Source of the DNA: Amycolatopsis marina
Lineage (GTDB): Bacteria > Actinomycetota > Actinomycetes > Mycobacteriales > Pseudonocardiaceae
Assembly (NCBI RefSeq): GCF_900111885.1
Contig: NZ_FOKG01000023.1
Location: forward strand, 1-64,000
Length of the DNA: 64,000 nt
Direction: 5' to 3'
How positions within the stretch are numbered: position 1 is the stretch's first letter; every line of letters begins with the position of its first letter. The position numbers were made by a program, and so were the translations under genes. The notes below the pieces were generated by a model. It did not search any database, was not told the origin of the DNA, and was given only the letters and a program-made list of their open reading frames with translations. This document shows positions 43,619 through 54,814 of the stretch, piece by piece.

Positions 43619-44859
43619 GTTGTGACCTCGGGTCGGCGTTGCTTCCATTCGTGCAAGGCGGCGGCAAAGTCCTGCCCGGCACGGTTTGTACCACGCCGAC
43701 GCATGCTGACCGCGAGTTCGGCTGCCCGGCTGTGTATCGACGCAATGGGTTTGGTTGCCGATGCGGCGAGCGCGGCCTTACCGATTGATGCGGCGTGTTC
43801 AAGGTCGGCTTGTCGACCAAGCGTCAGGGCGCTGGCCTCGTCCAAATGCACAAGGGAGCGACTCCAGTCCGAGTCCGAACTGGCGACGGTGGCGCTCACG
43901 TCCTGCGTCAACTTCAGCGCTTGCTTGTAGTCCCCCACGGAGAGGTAGGCGGTGGCCGCGTTCGCGGCCGTACGCGCCCAACGATAGGGAGCGAAGTCGA
44001 TGCACGGAGTCATTCCCGTTGGCCCGCTGCGGTCGGCCACAAGCTCGAACGCCTCTGTCACTGCCTGGTCGACCGTCCGCCGGTCCCCCAGCTTGCCTGC
44101 GGCACGCGCCACCCCGTTGGCAAGCAGCCGAATGCGCTGCGCATCGTCGCCAGCGAACTGCAGTCCCACCCGTGCGAGATTGAGGGCGTCGTCGTACTTC
44201 TCCTGGTAGTACGCTGTGAAGCTCTGCGTGCCCTTGATCCAGGCCAGGAGCGGCCAATCGCGAATCGCCGTTGCCAGCAACGAAGCTTCGAGCGCGTACT
44301 GCTCGGCGTCTTTGTACTGGCTGAGGTTGACCGACATGTAGGCAAGCAGCGCAGATTGCTGAGCACTGACGCGAGCAAGGCGGGTTCGTTCCTCAGTCCC
44401 CGATACGCTCCCGCCGAGTTGATGGCACACCTGGCGCAGCGCGCGTGCCTCAGCCACGAGCTGCTGTGGCCCCTCCAACTCATAGCGCGCGATCAAGGAC
44501 TGTGTGAACACGTCCAGGGAAACCAGCGTCTGGGATGGACCCATCACGGCCAGAACCGCTTGTGACGGCACGACATGCGTGACATCAGGCATCGACGATT
44601 CGACATTGGCAGCTCGTTGTAACGACTCGTTCGTCCTCGGCGTGTCGGCCTCGGCGAGTAGGTCGTCCAGTTGTTCAGCGGACACCTGAAGCACGCGCGC
44701 CAACTTCGGACGCAGCCACGGCTGCGGGCCGCGCTCAGCACCACCGCTCTCCCAACGACGCACGGTCGTTGGGTCGATGCCAAGCCGTTCGGCCAGTCCT
44801 TCCTGCGTGAAGCCGAGCGACTTTCGACGCTGCGCGAGACGCTGTCGCTTCGCGACCAC
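43615..44859 (-). CDS. XRE-family regulator with TPR-like domain
   Basis: 414 aa. The N-terminal helix-turn-helix (residues about 5-65) reads RRKSLGFTQEGLAERLGIDPTTVRRWESG. The remainder is all-helical with TPR-like repeats (for example YKDAEQYALEASLLATA and YDDALNLARVGLQFAG), as in many actinobacterial regulators that sense small ligands or peptides. GTG start at 44859 with AGGAGG upstream. It is divergent from the operon beginning at 45013, which it probably controls through the 153-nt gap between them, and it is coupled to the 2H phosphoesterase gene. Confidence 0.85.
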   Translation of the reverse strand: MVAKRQRLAQRRKSLGFTQEGLAERLGIDPTTVRRWESGGAERGPQPWLRPKLARVLQVSAEQLDDLLAEADTPRTNESLQRAANVESSMPDVTHVVPSQAVLAVMGPSQTLVSLDVFTQSLIARYELEGPQQLVAEARALRQVCHQLGGSVSGTEERTRLARVSAQQSALLAYMSVNLSQYKDAEQYALEASLLATAIRDWPLLAWIKGTQSFTAYYQEKYDDALNLARVGLQFAGDDAQRIRLLANGVARAAGKLGDRRTVDQAVTEAFELVADRSGPTGMTPCIDFAPYRWARTAANAATAYLSVGDYKQALKLTQDVSATVASSDSDWSRSLVHLDEASALTLGRQADLEHAASIGKAALAASATKPIASIHSRAAELAVSMRRRGTNRAGQDFAAALHEWKQRRPEVTT

Positions 44860-45012
44860 CCGTGCCTCCTGTCTACGTCTGCTCTGTTTCTGCAGGTCAG
44901 ACCGCCCAGTGCCCGGTACATGCCCGGAAAGCGCCCTGTATTCCGCCCGCTACGGGGAGTTGTGTGGAGGTTACGACCTTGTCCCGTCCGCTAGCAACGG
45001 AGGTAGCCCGCC

Positions 45013-45204
45013 GTGACCAGCCAAGAGGCATCAAGGGAGATCGCGGTGCTCGATCAAGTACCCGCACTTCTCGCCGTGCTGTCCACGCTCGCGACCAACG
45101 TGCTGGACGAGCACATCAACGAGGCCGACGAGTGCGTGGCGTGCGGCGCGGCCTGGCCCTGTGAGCGAGTGGTTCTCGCGGCGCACAACCTCGGAGCGCT
45201 GTGA
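45013..45204 (+). CDS. Small Cys-containing protein (63 aa)
   Basis: Not recognised by name. The C-terminal half holds ECVACGAAWPCERV, three Cys (a CxxC plus a third) that could hold zinc, after a helical N-terminus (LLAVLSTLATNVLDEH). GTG start at 45013 is preceded by GGAGG. First gene of the operon divergent from the XRE regulator. Small proteins of this type often stand beside XRE/TPR regulators in actinobacteria; the function is unknown. Confidence 0.65.
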   Translation: MTSQEASREIAVLDQVPALLAVLSTLATNVLDEHINEADECVACGAAWPCERVVLAAHNLGAL

Positions 45205-45205
45205 G

Positions 45206-45616
45206 ATGCGGCATCCAGACCGGCAGGACCAGCGGCGCTCGATCCCCGACACCCGTCGCTGGTCCTGCCACCCACCCCACGAGACGCCAGTACGCCCGCT
45301 AATCGGATACATCCGCAGAACGGTGGCAACCAGCGAGCGCGACGTCGAGCACCTTCGACGTTCGTTGGTGAACTATGCAAAACGGGAAGGCTTCGTCCTG
45401 CTGCACGTGCTCGTCGACCGATGCCAGGCGCACACGATCGCGTTCGCGGAGCTGATCAGCATGCTGGCGCGTGGCGACGCCGCACACGTCGTTGTGCCAG
45501 CAGTGCATCACTTGGCCCAATTTCCGAGCGTCCAGCAGGCGATGAAGGAGCTGCTGGAGTCGCACAGCGATACCCGGCTTCTGATCGTGGACTTTGATTC
45601 CGAGGAGTCACGGTGA
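45206..45616 (+). CDS. Degenerate serine-recombinase-fold protein
   Basis: 136 aa from the ATG at 45206, 2 nt after the previous stop (a GTG at 45161 is possible). RPLIGYIRRTVATSERDVEH, the YAKREGFVLLHVLVD strand and FAELISMLARGDAAHVVVPA follow the N-terminal resolvase pattern. The catalytic Ser position in the usual GYxRVS is Thr (GYIRRT), and the usual D-R-L-x-R helix is HHLAQ. No DNA-binding C-terminus exists. It is probably not a recombinase and may be a structural or regulatory relic. Its end overlaps the next gene. Confidence 0.6.
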   Translation: MRHPDRQDQRRSIPDTRRWSCHPPHETPVRPLIGYIRRTVATSERDVEHLRRSLVNYAKREGFVLLHVLVDRCQAHTIAFAELISMLARGDAAHVVVPAVHHLAQFPSVQQAMKELLESHSDTRLLIVDFDSEESR

Positions 45617-46224
45617 CAACGGTGCTTGTCGATGAATCGCGGCTATCCATGGCTCCGTCCCCAAGCCCACGACGAGAAAACACGCATCAACTCACGCTCG
45701 TGGCGATTCCCACCGCTATGACCTGCTCGCAGTTGCTCGTTGACTCTGCGGCGCTGCGTTGGCACCTCAGCCAGAACATTGCGGACGTCATCCGAGAGGT
45801 CGTTGAGGTTCTTGTCGCACACGCCATCGCGACAACTGGTGACATTCACGGATACGTGGACGAACTCCACCCCGTCAGCTTCCTTGTCGTCCGACTTCAC
45901 CGCTGGCCTAGGTCGCTTGTGGTCGAAGTCTGGGACTCAGTCACGGAACCGCCCGAAGTGCTGTTGGCGACACCTCCCCCATCGCTGGCACACCAGGAAT
46001 GGGGCTATCAATTCCACGCTGGCAGGCGGCTCATCTGGTGCACCTTGCCCATCCGGAGGATGGCGAACGACGACACCATCCGCCTACCGCGCCAGCTACC
46101 GCATCGGATACCTCAGCAACAAGGCACACGGCCGCCTGCGGCCATACCCGATCCCGGCCTGATGCACCGGGTGCTGGAGGGCCTCCATGCACTAGATGCC
46201 ACGGCGCCTGGCGAGGAGGAGTGA
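45613..46224 (+). CDS. GHKL/RsbW-like ATP-binding domain protein, degenerate
   Basis: 203 aa, GTG start overlapping the previous stop. REVVEVLVAHAIATTG and LVVEVWDSVTEPPEV correspond to the N-box and the Asp box of anti-sigma-type GHKL ATPases, but the usual Asn of the N-box is His and the Glu is Val, so ATP use is doubtful. The C-terminal 60 residues are Pro/Arg-rich. It is the third small gene of this operon and probably regulatory. The assignment is by motif shape. Confidence 0.55.
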   Translation: MTTVLVDESRLSMAPSPSPRRENTHQLTLVAIPTAMTCSQLLVDSAALRWHLSQNIADVIREVVEVLVAHAIATTGDIHGYVDELHPVSFLVVRLHRWPRSLVVEVWDSVTEPPEVLLATPPPSLAHQEWGYQFHAGRRLIWCTLPIRRMANDDTIRLPRQLPHRIPQQQGTRPPAAIPDPGLMHRVLEGLHALDATAPGEEE

Positions 46225-46904
46225 TGCTCGTTTCCTTCGAAGGGCAGGACGGTGCAGGTAAGAGCTCGCTGCTGCGGGCGGTGTTCACTGAGCTGACCAA
46301 GCGGGGCGTCGCCGCGGTCGCCGTTGACGAGTTTTCGGACAGTCGGTACGGGCAGCGGCTGGTTGAAGCCCTCGGGCGCGACAAGTTCCTTCGGCCGACG
46401 GTGGGCGAGCCGGCCACGATGCTCACGCGGGCCTTGGAGGTCGTGGCCGACCTCTACTACTTCGATGAGCGGGTGATCGGCCCGGCACTTGAAGCCGGCA
46501 ACGTCGTCCTCAAGGACCGCCACCTTGACACCGTCATCTCCACGCTGGTCCCGAGTCTGGTGCAGACAGGCGCGATTCCTACCGACGTACATGCCCTGAC
46601 CTGGCTCAGCGTCCTGTTGGGCGAACTCCGCCACCCACCGACCGTAACGGTGTATGTCGACCCGCCGCTCGATGTTCGCGTCGCCCGCATCCGTGACCGT
46701 CAGCAGCGCAGGACGGAAGCCCGAGGGAACCACGTCAGCGATGAAGACTTCGCGGTCTTCGCGGCTCGCGCGCGGGTGATGCAGCAACTCATCGCCGCCG
46801 AACCCGACCGATTCATCACGGTCATAAACAGCAACAGAGAACTCGATGAAGGAGTGAGACAGGTTGTCGCACGTATCGATTCCTGGCGGCACAAAGAATC
46901 GTAG
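46224..46904 (+). CDS. Thymidylate-kinase-like P-loop kinase
   Basis: 226 aa. ATG overlaps the previous stop (TGATG) and GGAGGAG precedes it. Walker A GQDGAGKSS, the LKDRHLDTVIS segment at the DRY position of dTMP kinases (Arg-His here) and a late lid region RDRQQRRTEAR are visible. It could phosphorylate dTMP or another nucleotide. As the chromosome must have its own essential tmk, this copy is probably specialised for the operon, for example making a nucleotide intermediate. Substrate not settled. Confidence 0.8.
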   Translation: MLVSFEGQDGAGKSSLLRAVFTELTKRGVAAVAVDEFSDSRYGQRLVEALGRDKFLRPTVGEPATMLTRALEVVADLYYFDERVIGPALEAGNVVLKDRHLDTVISTLVPSLVQTGAIPTDVHALTWLSVLLGELRHPPTVTVYVDPPLDVRVARIRDRQQRRTEARGNHVSDEDFAVFAARARVMQQLIAAEPDRFITVINSNRELDEGVRQVVARIDSWRHKES

Positions 46905-46917
46905 GAGGAAAAGACAG

Positions 46918-47973
46918 GTGACCGAACTCGTGCAACTGCCGATGTGTGCGCGACGCGATAGCGGCGCTCCAGGTCGCTCGGTCAGGCTCCGGGCGGGGGT
47001 CGTGGGGCTTGGCAAACAAGCGCTCGAGGACCACATTCCCGGTCTGCTCGGCTCAGATGGAGCCGAGTTGGTGGCAATCTGCGACGAAAATGTCGAGGTT
47101 GTTCGCGAACAGCAGTACGCCCTCCGCGTCGAGGGCTATACCGACTTCACCGGGATGTTCCGGTCCCAACAGCTTGATCTCGTCGTGGTCTGCGTGCCCC
47201 ACCACGTCGGCCGACACGTCATCGAGGCCGCGGCCACGCACGGCGTGCACGTGCTCAAGGAGAAGCCGTTCGCGACCACTTTGGACGAGGCACAGGACCT
47301 GGTGGCGCGCTGTGAGCAGGCTGGCATCCAGCTCATGGTGACGCTACAGCGCCGATTCAACCCCATCTACACCAGCTTCACACAGTTGGCGGACCAGATC
47401 GGCACGCCGTTCGTCGTCGACGCCGCATACACGCTCCACATCCCCGACCCCTCCGACGGGTGGCGCGGACGCACCACTGAGGCAGGCGGCGGCTGCATCA
47501 TCGACATGGGCTACCACCTGATCGACATGATCCTCTGGTACTTCGGTCTGCCCGACCGCCTCCTCGCCGACATGTCGGTCAGCGCGCGCCCGGACCGCAG
47601 CTACGACGCCGAGGACACCGCGTTGATCCACTTCAGCTACGACAGCGGCTTGTACGGCTCTCTGCTGCTCTCGCGATTCATCGGGCCGAAGGCCGAACAG
47701 ATCCGGCTCGTCGGAAGCAAGGGCATCGTGCGACTGGAACGCGGCCGGATTCAGCGCCTCACCAACGGCGGCGAGGTCGTGGAATCGCTGGCACGCGAAC
47801 AAGCCTGGCCATCCGCGGCCATTTCGCAGGTCAACTACTTCTGCCGCGTCATCGAAGGGCTCCGCCCGAACGTCAGCGGCCCCCGCGAGAACCTGGCACA
47901 TCTGAGCTTCGTCTCCGGCTGCTACGAGTCCGCACGCACACGCACCTACATCAGCCCGAAGGAGCTGCTATGA
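46918..47973 (+). CDS. Gfo/Idh/MocA family oxidoreductase
   Basis: 351 aa from the GTG at 46918 with AGGAGG upstream. The Rossmann start is RAGVVGLGKQALEDHIPG, the family motif reads KEKPFATT with the Lys, and the C-terminal domain has GGCIIDMGYHLIDMILWYFG with the active-site His. It oxidises a sugar or inositol alcohol with NAD(P). Its stop overlaps the aminotransferase ATG, a pair known from kanosamine (ntdC/ntdA) and other amino-sugar pathways. Confidence 0.88.
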   Translation: MTELVQLPMCARRDSGAPGRSVRLRAGVVGLGKQALEDHIPGLLGSDGAELVAICDENVEVVREQQYALRVEGYTDFTGMFRSQQLDLVVVCVPHHVGRHVIEAAATHGVHVLKEKPFATTLDEAQDLVARCEQAGIQLMVTLQRRFNPIYTSFTQLADQIGTPFVVDAAYTLHIPDPSDGWRGRTTEAGGGCIIDMGYHLIDMILWYFGLPDRLLADMSVSARPDRSYDAEDTALIHFSYDSGLYGSLLLSRFIGPKAEQIRLVGSKGIVRLERGRIQRLTNGGEVVESLAREQAWPSAAISQVNYFCRVIEGLRPNVSGPRENLAHLSFVSGCYESARTRTYISPKELL

Positions 47974-49223
47974 CCTCCGCCCTCGCCCTACTCGGCGGAA
48001 CTCCTACCGTCACCACGCCAGAACCCCACTTCACCTGGCCACCCGTCACAAGCAGCACGGTGGAGGCAGTGAGGCGTCAGCTCGGGGACGCCATCTCCAT
48101 CTACGACCGCTCCGGAGTCATCGCTGATCTGGAAGACGCACTGGCCGATTACTTCGGCGTCCGGCACGTGGTGCTGACCAGCTCCGGCACCACCGCCCTG
48201 CACTCGCTCTACGCCGCCTGCGGCATCGGCCCAGGCGACGAGGTCATCGTGCCCGCCTACACCTTCTTCGCGACGGTGACACCGCTACTGCACCTGGGCG
48301 CCATCCCGGTCCTGGCCGAATGCGACGAGACCGGCAACCTCAACCCCGAGGACGTACTGCGACGCATCACTCCCAAGACCACCGCGATCATGGCGACGCA
48401 CCTGTGGGGACTACCTGCCGATATGCACGCCCTCAAGGTGCTGGCCGACGAGCACCAGCTGCTCCTCCTGGAAGACGGCTCGCACGCCCACGGGGCCTCG
48501 ATCGACGGGCAGCGGGTGGGCACGTTCGGGCACGCTGCGGCCTTCAGCATGAACGGACCGAAACCGCTGTCCGCCGGCGAAGGCGGCTTCGTGCTCACCG
48601 ACAACCAGGACGTCTTCCACCGCGTGCTGCTGCACGGCCAGTACAACAAACGCTGCCGCAACGAACTCCCGACCGCCCACCCGCTCTACCGCTACGCGGT
48701 GACTGGCATGGGCCTCAAGTTCCGCATCCATCCGCTCGCCGCGCGCATCGCCCTGGAGCAGCTCGACCACCTAAACGACTACCTCGACGGACGTGCCCGA
48801 GTCGCCGCACACCTACACGAACAACTTGCCGAACTGCCCGGGATCACTGTGCCGCAACCACCCCTCCGGGTGCGTTCGGCCTGGTACGGCCTCCCACTGC
48901 GCTACCACCAACGAGAACTCGGTGGACTACCGCCGGAACGCTTCCATCAGGCACTACAGGCCGAAGGTTGCCACGAGGTCGACCGCCCCGGGTCGACGTG
49001 CCCGCTCAACCTGCTGCCGTTGTTTCAGGCGCCCGGAGCGCTGTTTCCCGCCTACGTCGGCAGACTCGGCTACGCCCCCGGCGACTTCCCCGTCGCCGAG
49101 GAGCTCCACCGCAACACCCTCAAACTGCCGGTCTGGCACCGGGAGGAAGATATGCCGCTCGTGGATCAGTACATCGAGGGCATTCGTAAGGTGACCGAAC
49201 ATCACCGCGACTTACAAGGATAG
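47970..49223 (+). CDS. DegT/DnrJ/EryC1 family aminotransferase
   Basis: 417-aa PLP-dependent sugar aminotransferase. The family motifs are SSGTTALHSLYAACGIGPGD, VPAYTFFATVTP, LLLEDGSHAHGAS and the PLP-lysine loop FSMNGPKPLSAGEGG. The Lys is present, so the enzyme is likely active. It would aminate the keto sugar made by the preceding oxidoreductase. ATG overlaps that gene by 4 nt, and a Nudix gene follows after 4 nt. Confidence 0.9.
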   Translation: MTSALALLGGTPTVTTPEPHFTWPPVTSSTVEAVRRQLGDAISIYDRSGVIADLEDALADYFGVRHVVLTSSGTTALHSLYAACGIGPGDEVIVPAYTFFATVTPLLHLGAIPVLAECDETGNLNPEDVLRRITPKTTAIMATHLWGLPADMHALKVLADEHQLLLLEDGSHAHGASIDGQRVGTFGHAAAFSMNGPKPLSAGEGGFVLTDNQDVFHRVLLHGQYNKRCRNELPTAHPLYRYAVTGMGLKFRIHPLAARIALEQLDHLNDYLDGRARVAAHLHEQLAELPGITVPQPPLRVRSAWYGLPLRYHQRELGGLPPERFHQALQAEGCHEVDRPGSTCPLNLLPLFQAPGALFPAYVGRLGYAPGDFPVAEELHRNTLKLPVWHREEDMPLVDQYIEGIRKVTEHHRDLQG

Positions 49224-49227
49224 GAAC

Positions 49228-49680
49228 ATGGTCGACAACTCGTTGCTCGAACAACTCACAACCCAGGCCACGGCCGACGGGGTACAGCAGCTCGTGGTCG
49301 GCGGAGTCGTGCAACACGACGACAAGGTCCTGCTGCTCCAACGGCCCGACGACGACTTTATGGGCGGCATCTTCGAACTGCCCAGTGGCAAGGTCGAAGC
49401 AGACGAGAAGCTGGACGCCGCTTTGATTCGTGAAGTCAAGGAAGAAACCGGCCTGGACGTGTCGGCCATCCGGCACTACCTCGGCAGCTTCGACTACACA
49501 TCAGGCAGCGGCAAGAAGAGCCGCCAGTTCAACTTCGCGGTGGACGTTGCCAGCGCCGAACCCGTCGAACTCCAAGAGCACGACGCCTATGCCTGGACTG
49601 CACTGACCGACGAACCACCCGTCACCGACGCCGTCAAGGCCGTACTGCGGGAGTACCGAGAGCTCGGCCCGGCTGAGTAG
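49228..49680 (+). CDS. Nudix hydrolase
   Basis: 150 aa with a complete Nudix box: GKVEADEKLDAALIREVKEE followed by TGL. It hydrolyses a nucleoside diphosphate linked to another group. It is the last gene of the operon after the aminotransferase. Together with the kinase it suggests a nucleotide-linked intermediate in this pathway, or house-cleaning of a toxic one. Confidence 0.9.
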   Translation: MVDNSLLEQLTTQATADGVQQLVVGGVVQHDDKVLLLQRPDDDFMGGIFELPSGKVEADEKLDAALIREVKEETGLDVSAIRHYLGSFDYTSGSGKKSRQFNFAVDVASAEPVELQEHDAYAWTALTDEPPVTDAVKAVLREYRELGPAE

Positions 49681-49704
49681 TTCTACACCACGTAACCGGG
49701 CCGC

Positions 49705-50409
49705 TCAGCGAGGGTCGGGCTGCCGTACGAACTCGGCGCGCACCTCCGCGGGCAACTTCTCGCTCGCGTATCGCACCGTCACCCGCGGAATCGTGTCCGC
49801 GTGCTCGCGCAGGAAGTCGACAAGCCGGTCCTGGTCGATCTTGCCGATCTCCCGCAGGCCGGTGCCGACCGACTTGTGAATCAGCTCCTCCTCATCGCCG
49901 AGCAGAATCTCGGCGATGTTCAACGCATCGGTGATATCGCCGTTGCGGATGAGCCAGAAGGCAGCCGTGATCGCCGTCCGCCGTTCCAAGACGTTCGAGG
50001 ACCGGGCCAGCGCGTAGAGCGGGTCCCGGGGTTTGTCGAGCAGGTACCAACCGACGACCCGCGGCGCGGCGCGGTCGACCAGGTCCCAGCTGTCGATACG
50101 GTCGTGCCGCCGTAGGTAGAGCTCATAGAGCCCGCGACGTTCCTCTTCGGTGATGCGCTTGCGGCGAGCCTTGAAGTCGAGAATGCTCACCGCGCCAAGA
50201 CGCGCCTCGTAGAACGGCGCATCGAGCAACTTCTCCACCTCAGCCAGCGACATGTCGGCACAACTGGCCGCGGAGTCGAAAACGTCCTTCATCCGGACAC
50301 CGACGATCTCGGACTCCGGGCCCCGATAGCGTCGCTGGATCTTCGCCCGTTCCGTCTCGGAGCGGCGTTGCCGAAGTGCGGAGACAAACTCCTGCGCTGT
50401 GAGTTCCAC
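49705..50409 (-). CDS. DNA alkylation repair (AlkD-like HEAT-repeat) protein
   Basis: 234 aa, all helical. It begins MELTAQEFVSALRQRRSETE and contains MKDVFDSAASCADMSLAEVEKLL, FYEARLGAVSILDFKAR and DSWDLVDRAAPRVVGWYL, the HEAT-repeat pattern of AlkD-type DNA glycosylases that remove alkylated purines. It is convergent with the Nudix operon and separated by 27 nt from a tRNA-Val gene on the same strand. It marks the return to typical chromosomal composition. Confidence 0.83.
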   Translation of the reverse strand: MELTAQEFVSALRQRRSETERAKIQRRYRGPESEIVGVRMKDVFDSAASCADMSLAEVEKLLDAPFYEARLGAVSILDFKARRKRITEEERRGLYELYLRRHDRIDSWDLVDRAAPRVVGWYLLDKPRDPLYALARSSNVLERRTAITAAFWLIRNGDITDALNIAEILLGDEEELIHKSVGTGLREIGKIDQDRLVDFLREHADTIPRVTVRYASEKLPAEVRAEFVRQPDPR

Positions 50410-50436
50410 GTCGCAGTGCCCCCGTTTCCACAGGTG

Positions 50437-50508
50437 TGGGCGCAGCAGGGTTCGAACCTGCGACCCCCTCGTTGTAAGCGAGGTGCTCTTCCGCTGAGCT
50501 ATGCGCCC
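50437..50508 (-). tRNA. tRNA-Val (anticodon UAC)
   Basis: 72-nt cloverleaf on the minus strand: acceptor GGGCGCA with TGCGCCC and discriminator A, D-arm TAGCTCAGCGG, anticodon stem-loop CCTCG-CTTACAA-CGAGG (anticodon TAC), T-arm with GGTTCGAACC. No CCA is encoded. Its 3' end faces the accessory region, so it could be an integration site, but I saw no repeat of its 3' end elsewhere. Confidence 0.93.
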
Positions 50509-50550
50509 TGGCGGTGACCTCCGGCAGGACCGGACGTCACCTGGTGCCGA

Positions 50551-51012
50551 TCAGCCCAGATCGGCGACCGCCTTCTTCCATGCCTGCTGGTCACGGGCCT
50601 CGCCGGGCTGGTTGATCTCGGCGAACCGGACCACGCCGTCCTTGTCGATCAGGAAGGTGCCACGGTTGGCCAGCCCTGCCTGCTCGTTGAACACGCCGTA
50701 GGCCTGGGCGACCTCACCGTGCGGCCAGAAGTCCGACAGCAACGGGAACTGGTAACCCTGCTGCTCGGCCCACGCCTTCAGCGAGAACGGGGTGTCGACG
50801 GAAACGCCGAGCACCTGAACGCCCTGGTCGCTGTACTCGGCGAACTCGTCGCGCAACTGGCACAGCTCGCCCTGGCAGATCCCGCTGAACGCGAAGGGAT
50901 AGAAGACCAGCAACACCGGCTTGTCGCCCCGGAAGGACGACAGTGTCACGTCCTGCTTGTTGTAGTCCTTGAGCGTGAAGTCCGGAGCCTGCGTACCGAC
51001 CTCTACCGCCAT
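50551..51012 (-). CDS. ahpE: AhpE-type peroxiredoxin
   Basis: 153-aa thioredoxin-fold peroxidase. The active site YPFAFSGICQGELCQLRDE carries the peroxidatic Cys46; the surrounding FSGICQGEL is the AhpE signature. A second Cys at position 51 is found where the mycobacterial one-Cys enzyme has Asp. It reduces peroxides and peroxynitrite in the cytoplasm. Next to DUF3052 and aceE, as in mycobacteria. Confidence 0.92.
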   Translation of the reverse strand: MAVEVGTQAPDFTLKDYNKQDVTLSSFRGDKPVLLVFYPFAFSGICQGELCQLRDEFAEYSDQGVQVLGVSVDTPFSLKAWAEQQGYQFPLLSDFWPHGEVAQAYGVFNEQAGLANRGTFLIDKDGVVRFAEINQPGEARDQQAWKKAVADLG

Positions 51013-51066
51013 ACCGCGAATCCTCTCCCTGGTGAGCGCTGATGCGTCCTACCGTGCCAGATCACC

Positions 51067-51483
51067 CTACTTCGACCTCGGCACCAGGCGGACACCTGCC
51101 CAGGTCGGGCTGATGCTCACGTTCGATGTCAGGGAGAGGCCCACTGTGGGGACCGCCTCGGCGATATCACTGGGTTCGACGTGCCCCGGCTGCCCGGTCT
51201 TGGGTGTGAACACCCAGATCACGCCGTTGTCGTCGAGTGGTCCACGGGCGTCGACCAGCGCGTCGCCGAGGTCACCGTCGTCCTCGCGCCACCACAGCAG
51301 CACGACGTCGATGACCTCGTCGGCATCCTCGTCGAGGAGCTCCGCACCGATCTGTTCCTCGATCGCTGCGCGGACATCGTCATCGACGTCCTCATCCCAG
51401 CCGATCTCCTGGACCACCATGTCCGGCTTGATCCCAAGCCTCTCGGCGACGCCGTTGTGTTCAGCGTCTCCCGCGGCGACCAC
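51067..51483 (-). CDS. DUF3052 family protein
   Basis: 138 aa, acidic, with LGIKPDMVVQEIGWDEDVDDD, DVVLLWWREDDGDLGDAL and VWVF-like VIWVFTPKTGQPGHVEP, which fit the actinobacterial DUF3052 family (mycobacterial counterpart beside ahpE). GTG start at 51483 preceded by GGAGG. No known function. Divergent from aceE. Confidence 0.82.
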   Translation of the reverse strand: MVAAGDAEHNGVAERLGIKPDMVVQEIGWDEDVDDDVRAAIEEQIGAELLDEDADEVIDVVLLWWREDDGDLGDALVDARGPLDDNGVIWVFTPKTGQPGHVEPSDIAEAVPTVGLSLTSNVSISPTWAGVRLVPRSK

Positions 51484-51935
51484 GACTTCACTCCTCCAAC
51501 TACAGCCGAGTGCGGCGCGTCACTCCAGAAGGTCCTGGCCGCCGCACGTTCGTACAGAGATGGGGTAAGCGAACACTGGTGAGGCCGACGGCGCAACCGG
51601 CCACACCGGATCGTCGGCAAGTCGTGTCTCAGGATACGACGTCCCGGACCCGCTGACCCGTACACGATCCGGTCACCGTCGCACCGCCTCAGCACCGGCG
51701 CGCCCGCTCCGCCCACGGCAGTCTGGCCTAGGGTGGAGGGTGTGCCCCGAGAGGGGCGCGAGCAGCCGAAACGCGCCGCAGCGGGGTCGGCGAACGTTAC
51801 CGCCCAGTAGCGGTGACGGGAGCCGCGTTTGCGACGACGATGGCACGCGAACGACACGCTGCCGTCGAGACGGCGACTGTGTCACAACCACAAGGCAACA
51901 GCTAGCAACACGGCTACAACCGGCGAGGAGATCCC
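51484..51935. promoter_or_regulatory. Divergent intergenic region before aceE
   Basis: 452 nt between the DUF3052 gene (minus) and aceE (plus). Short open frames here have no ribosome binding sites or third-position bias, and I find no gene. It must hold both promoters and the aceE leader. The aceE ribosome binding site GAGGAG is at about 51925-51930. No clear operator or hairpin stands out. Confidence 0.5.
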
Positions 51936-54725
<2,790 letters not shown>

Positions 54726-54741
54726 CCCCGTGGTCGTAGTA

Positions 54742-54790
54742 CCCCAATGTGGCATTGGGGACGTTCAACGTCCCCAATGCCACATTGGGA
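54742..54790. repeat. Perfect 47-nt palindrome after aceE
   Basis: Arms of 23 nt (54743-54765 and 54767-54789) around a single C; each arm contains its own smaller palindrome CCAATG-TGG-CATTGG. A close copy lies at 56041-56089. It is 17 nt after the aceE stop and 25 nt before the lldD-like ATG. It could end or attenuate transcription between them. Dispersed intergenic repeat by its looks. Confidence 0.8.
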
Positions 54791-54814
54791 ACGTCCCACC
54801 TGTGGAGATGAGCC

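Noticed and set aside
45206..45616. Functional transposase or resolvase marking a mobile element
   Set aside because: Catalytic Ser and Arg positions are replaced and the DNA-binding domain is absent.
50437..50508. tRNA-Val as attachment site of the accessory region
   Set aside because: No duplicated tRNA 3' end or integrase gene was seen in the window; the idea stays open but unsupported.
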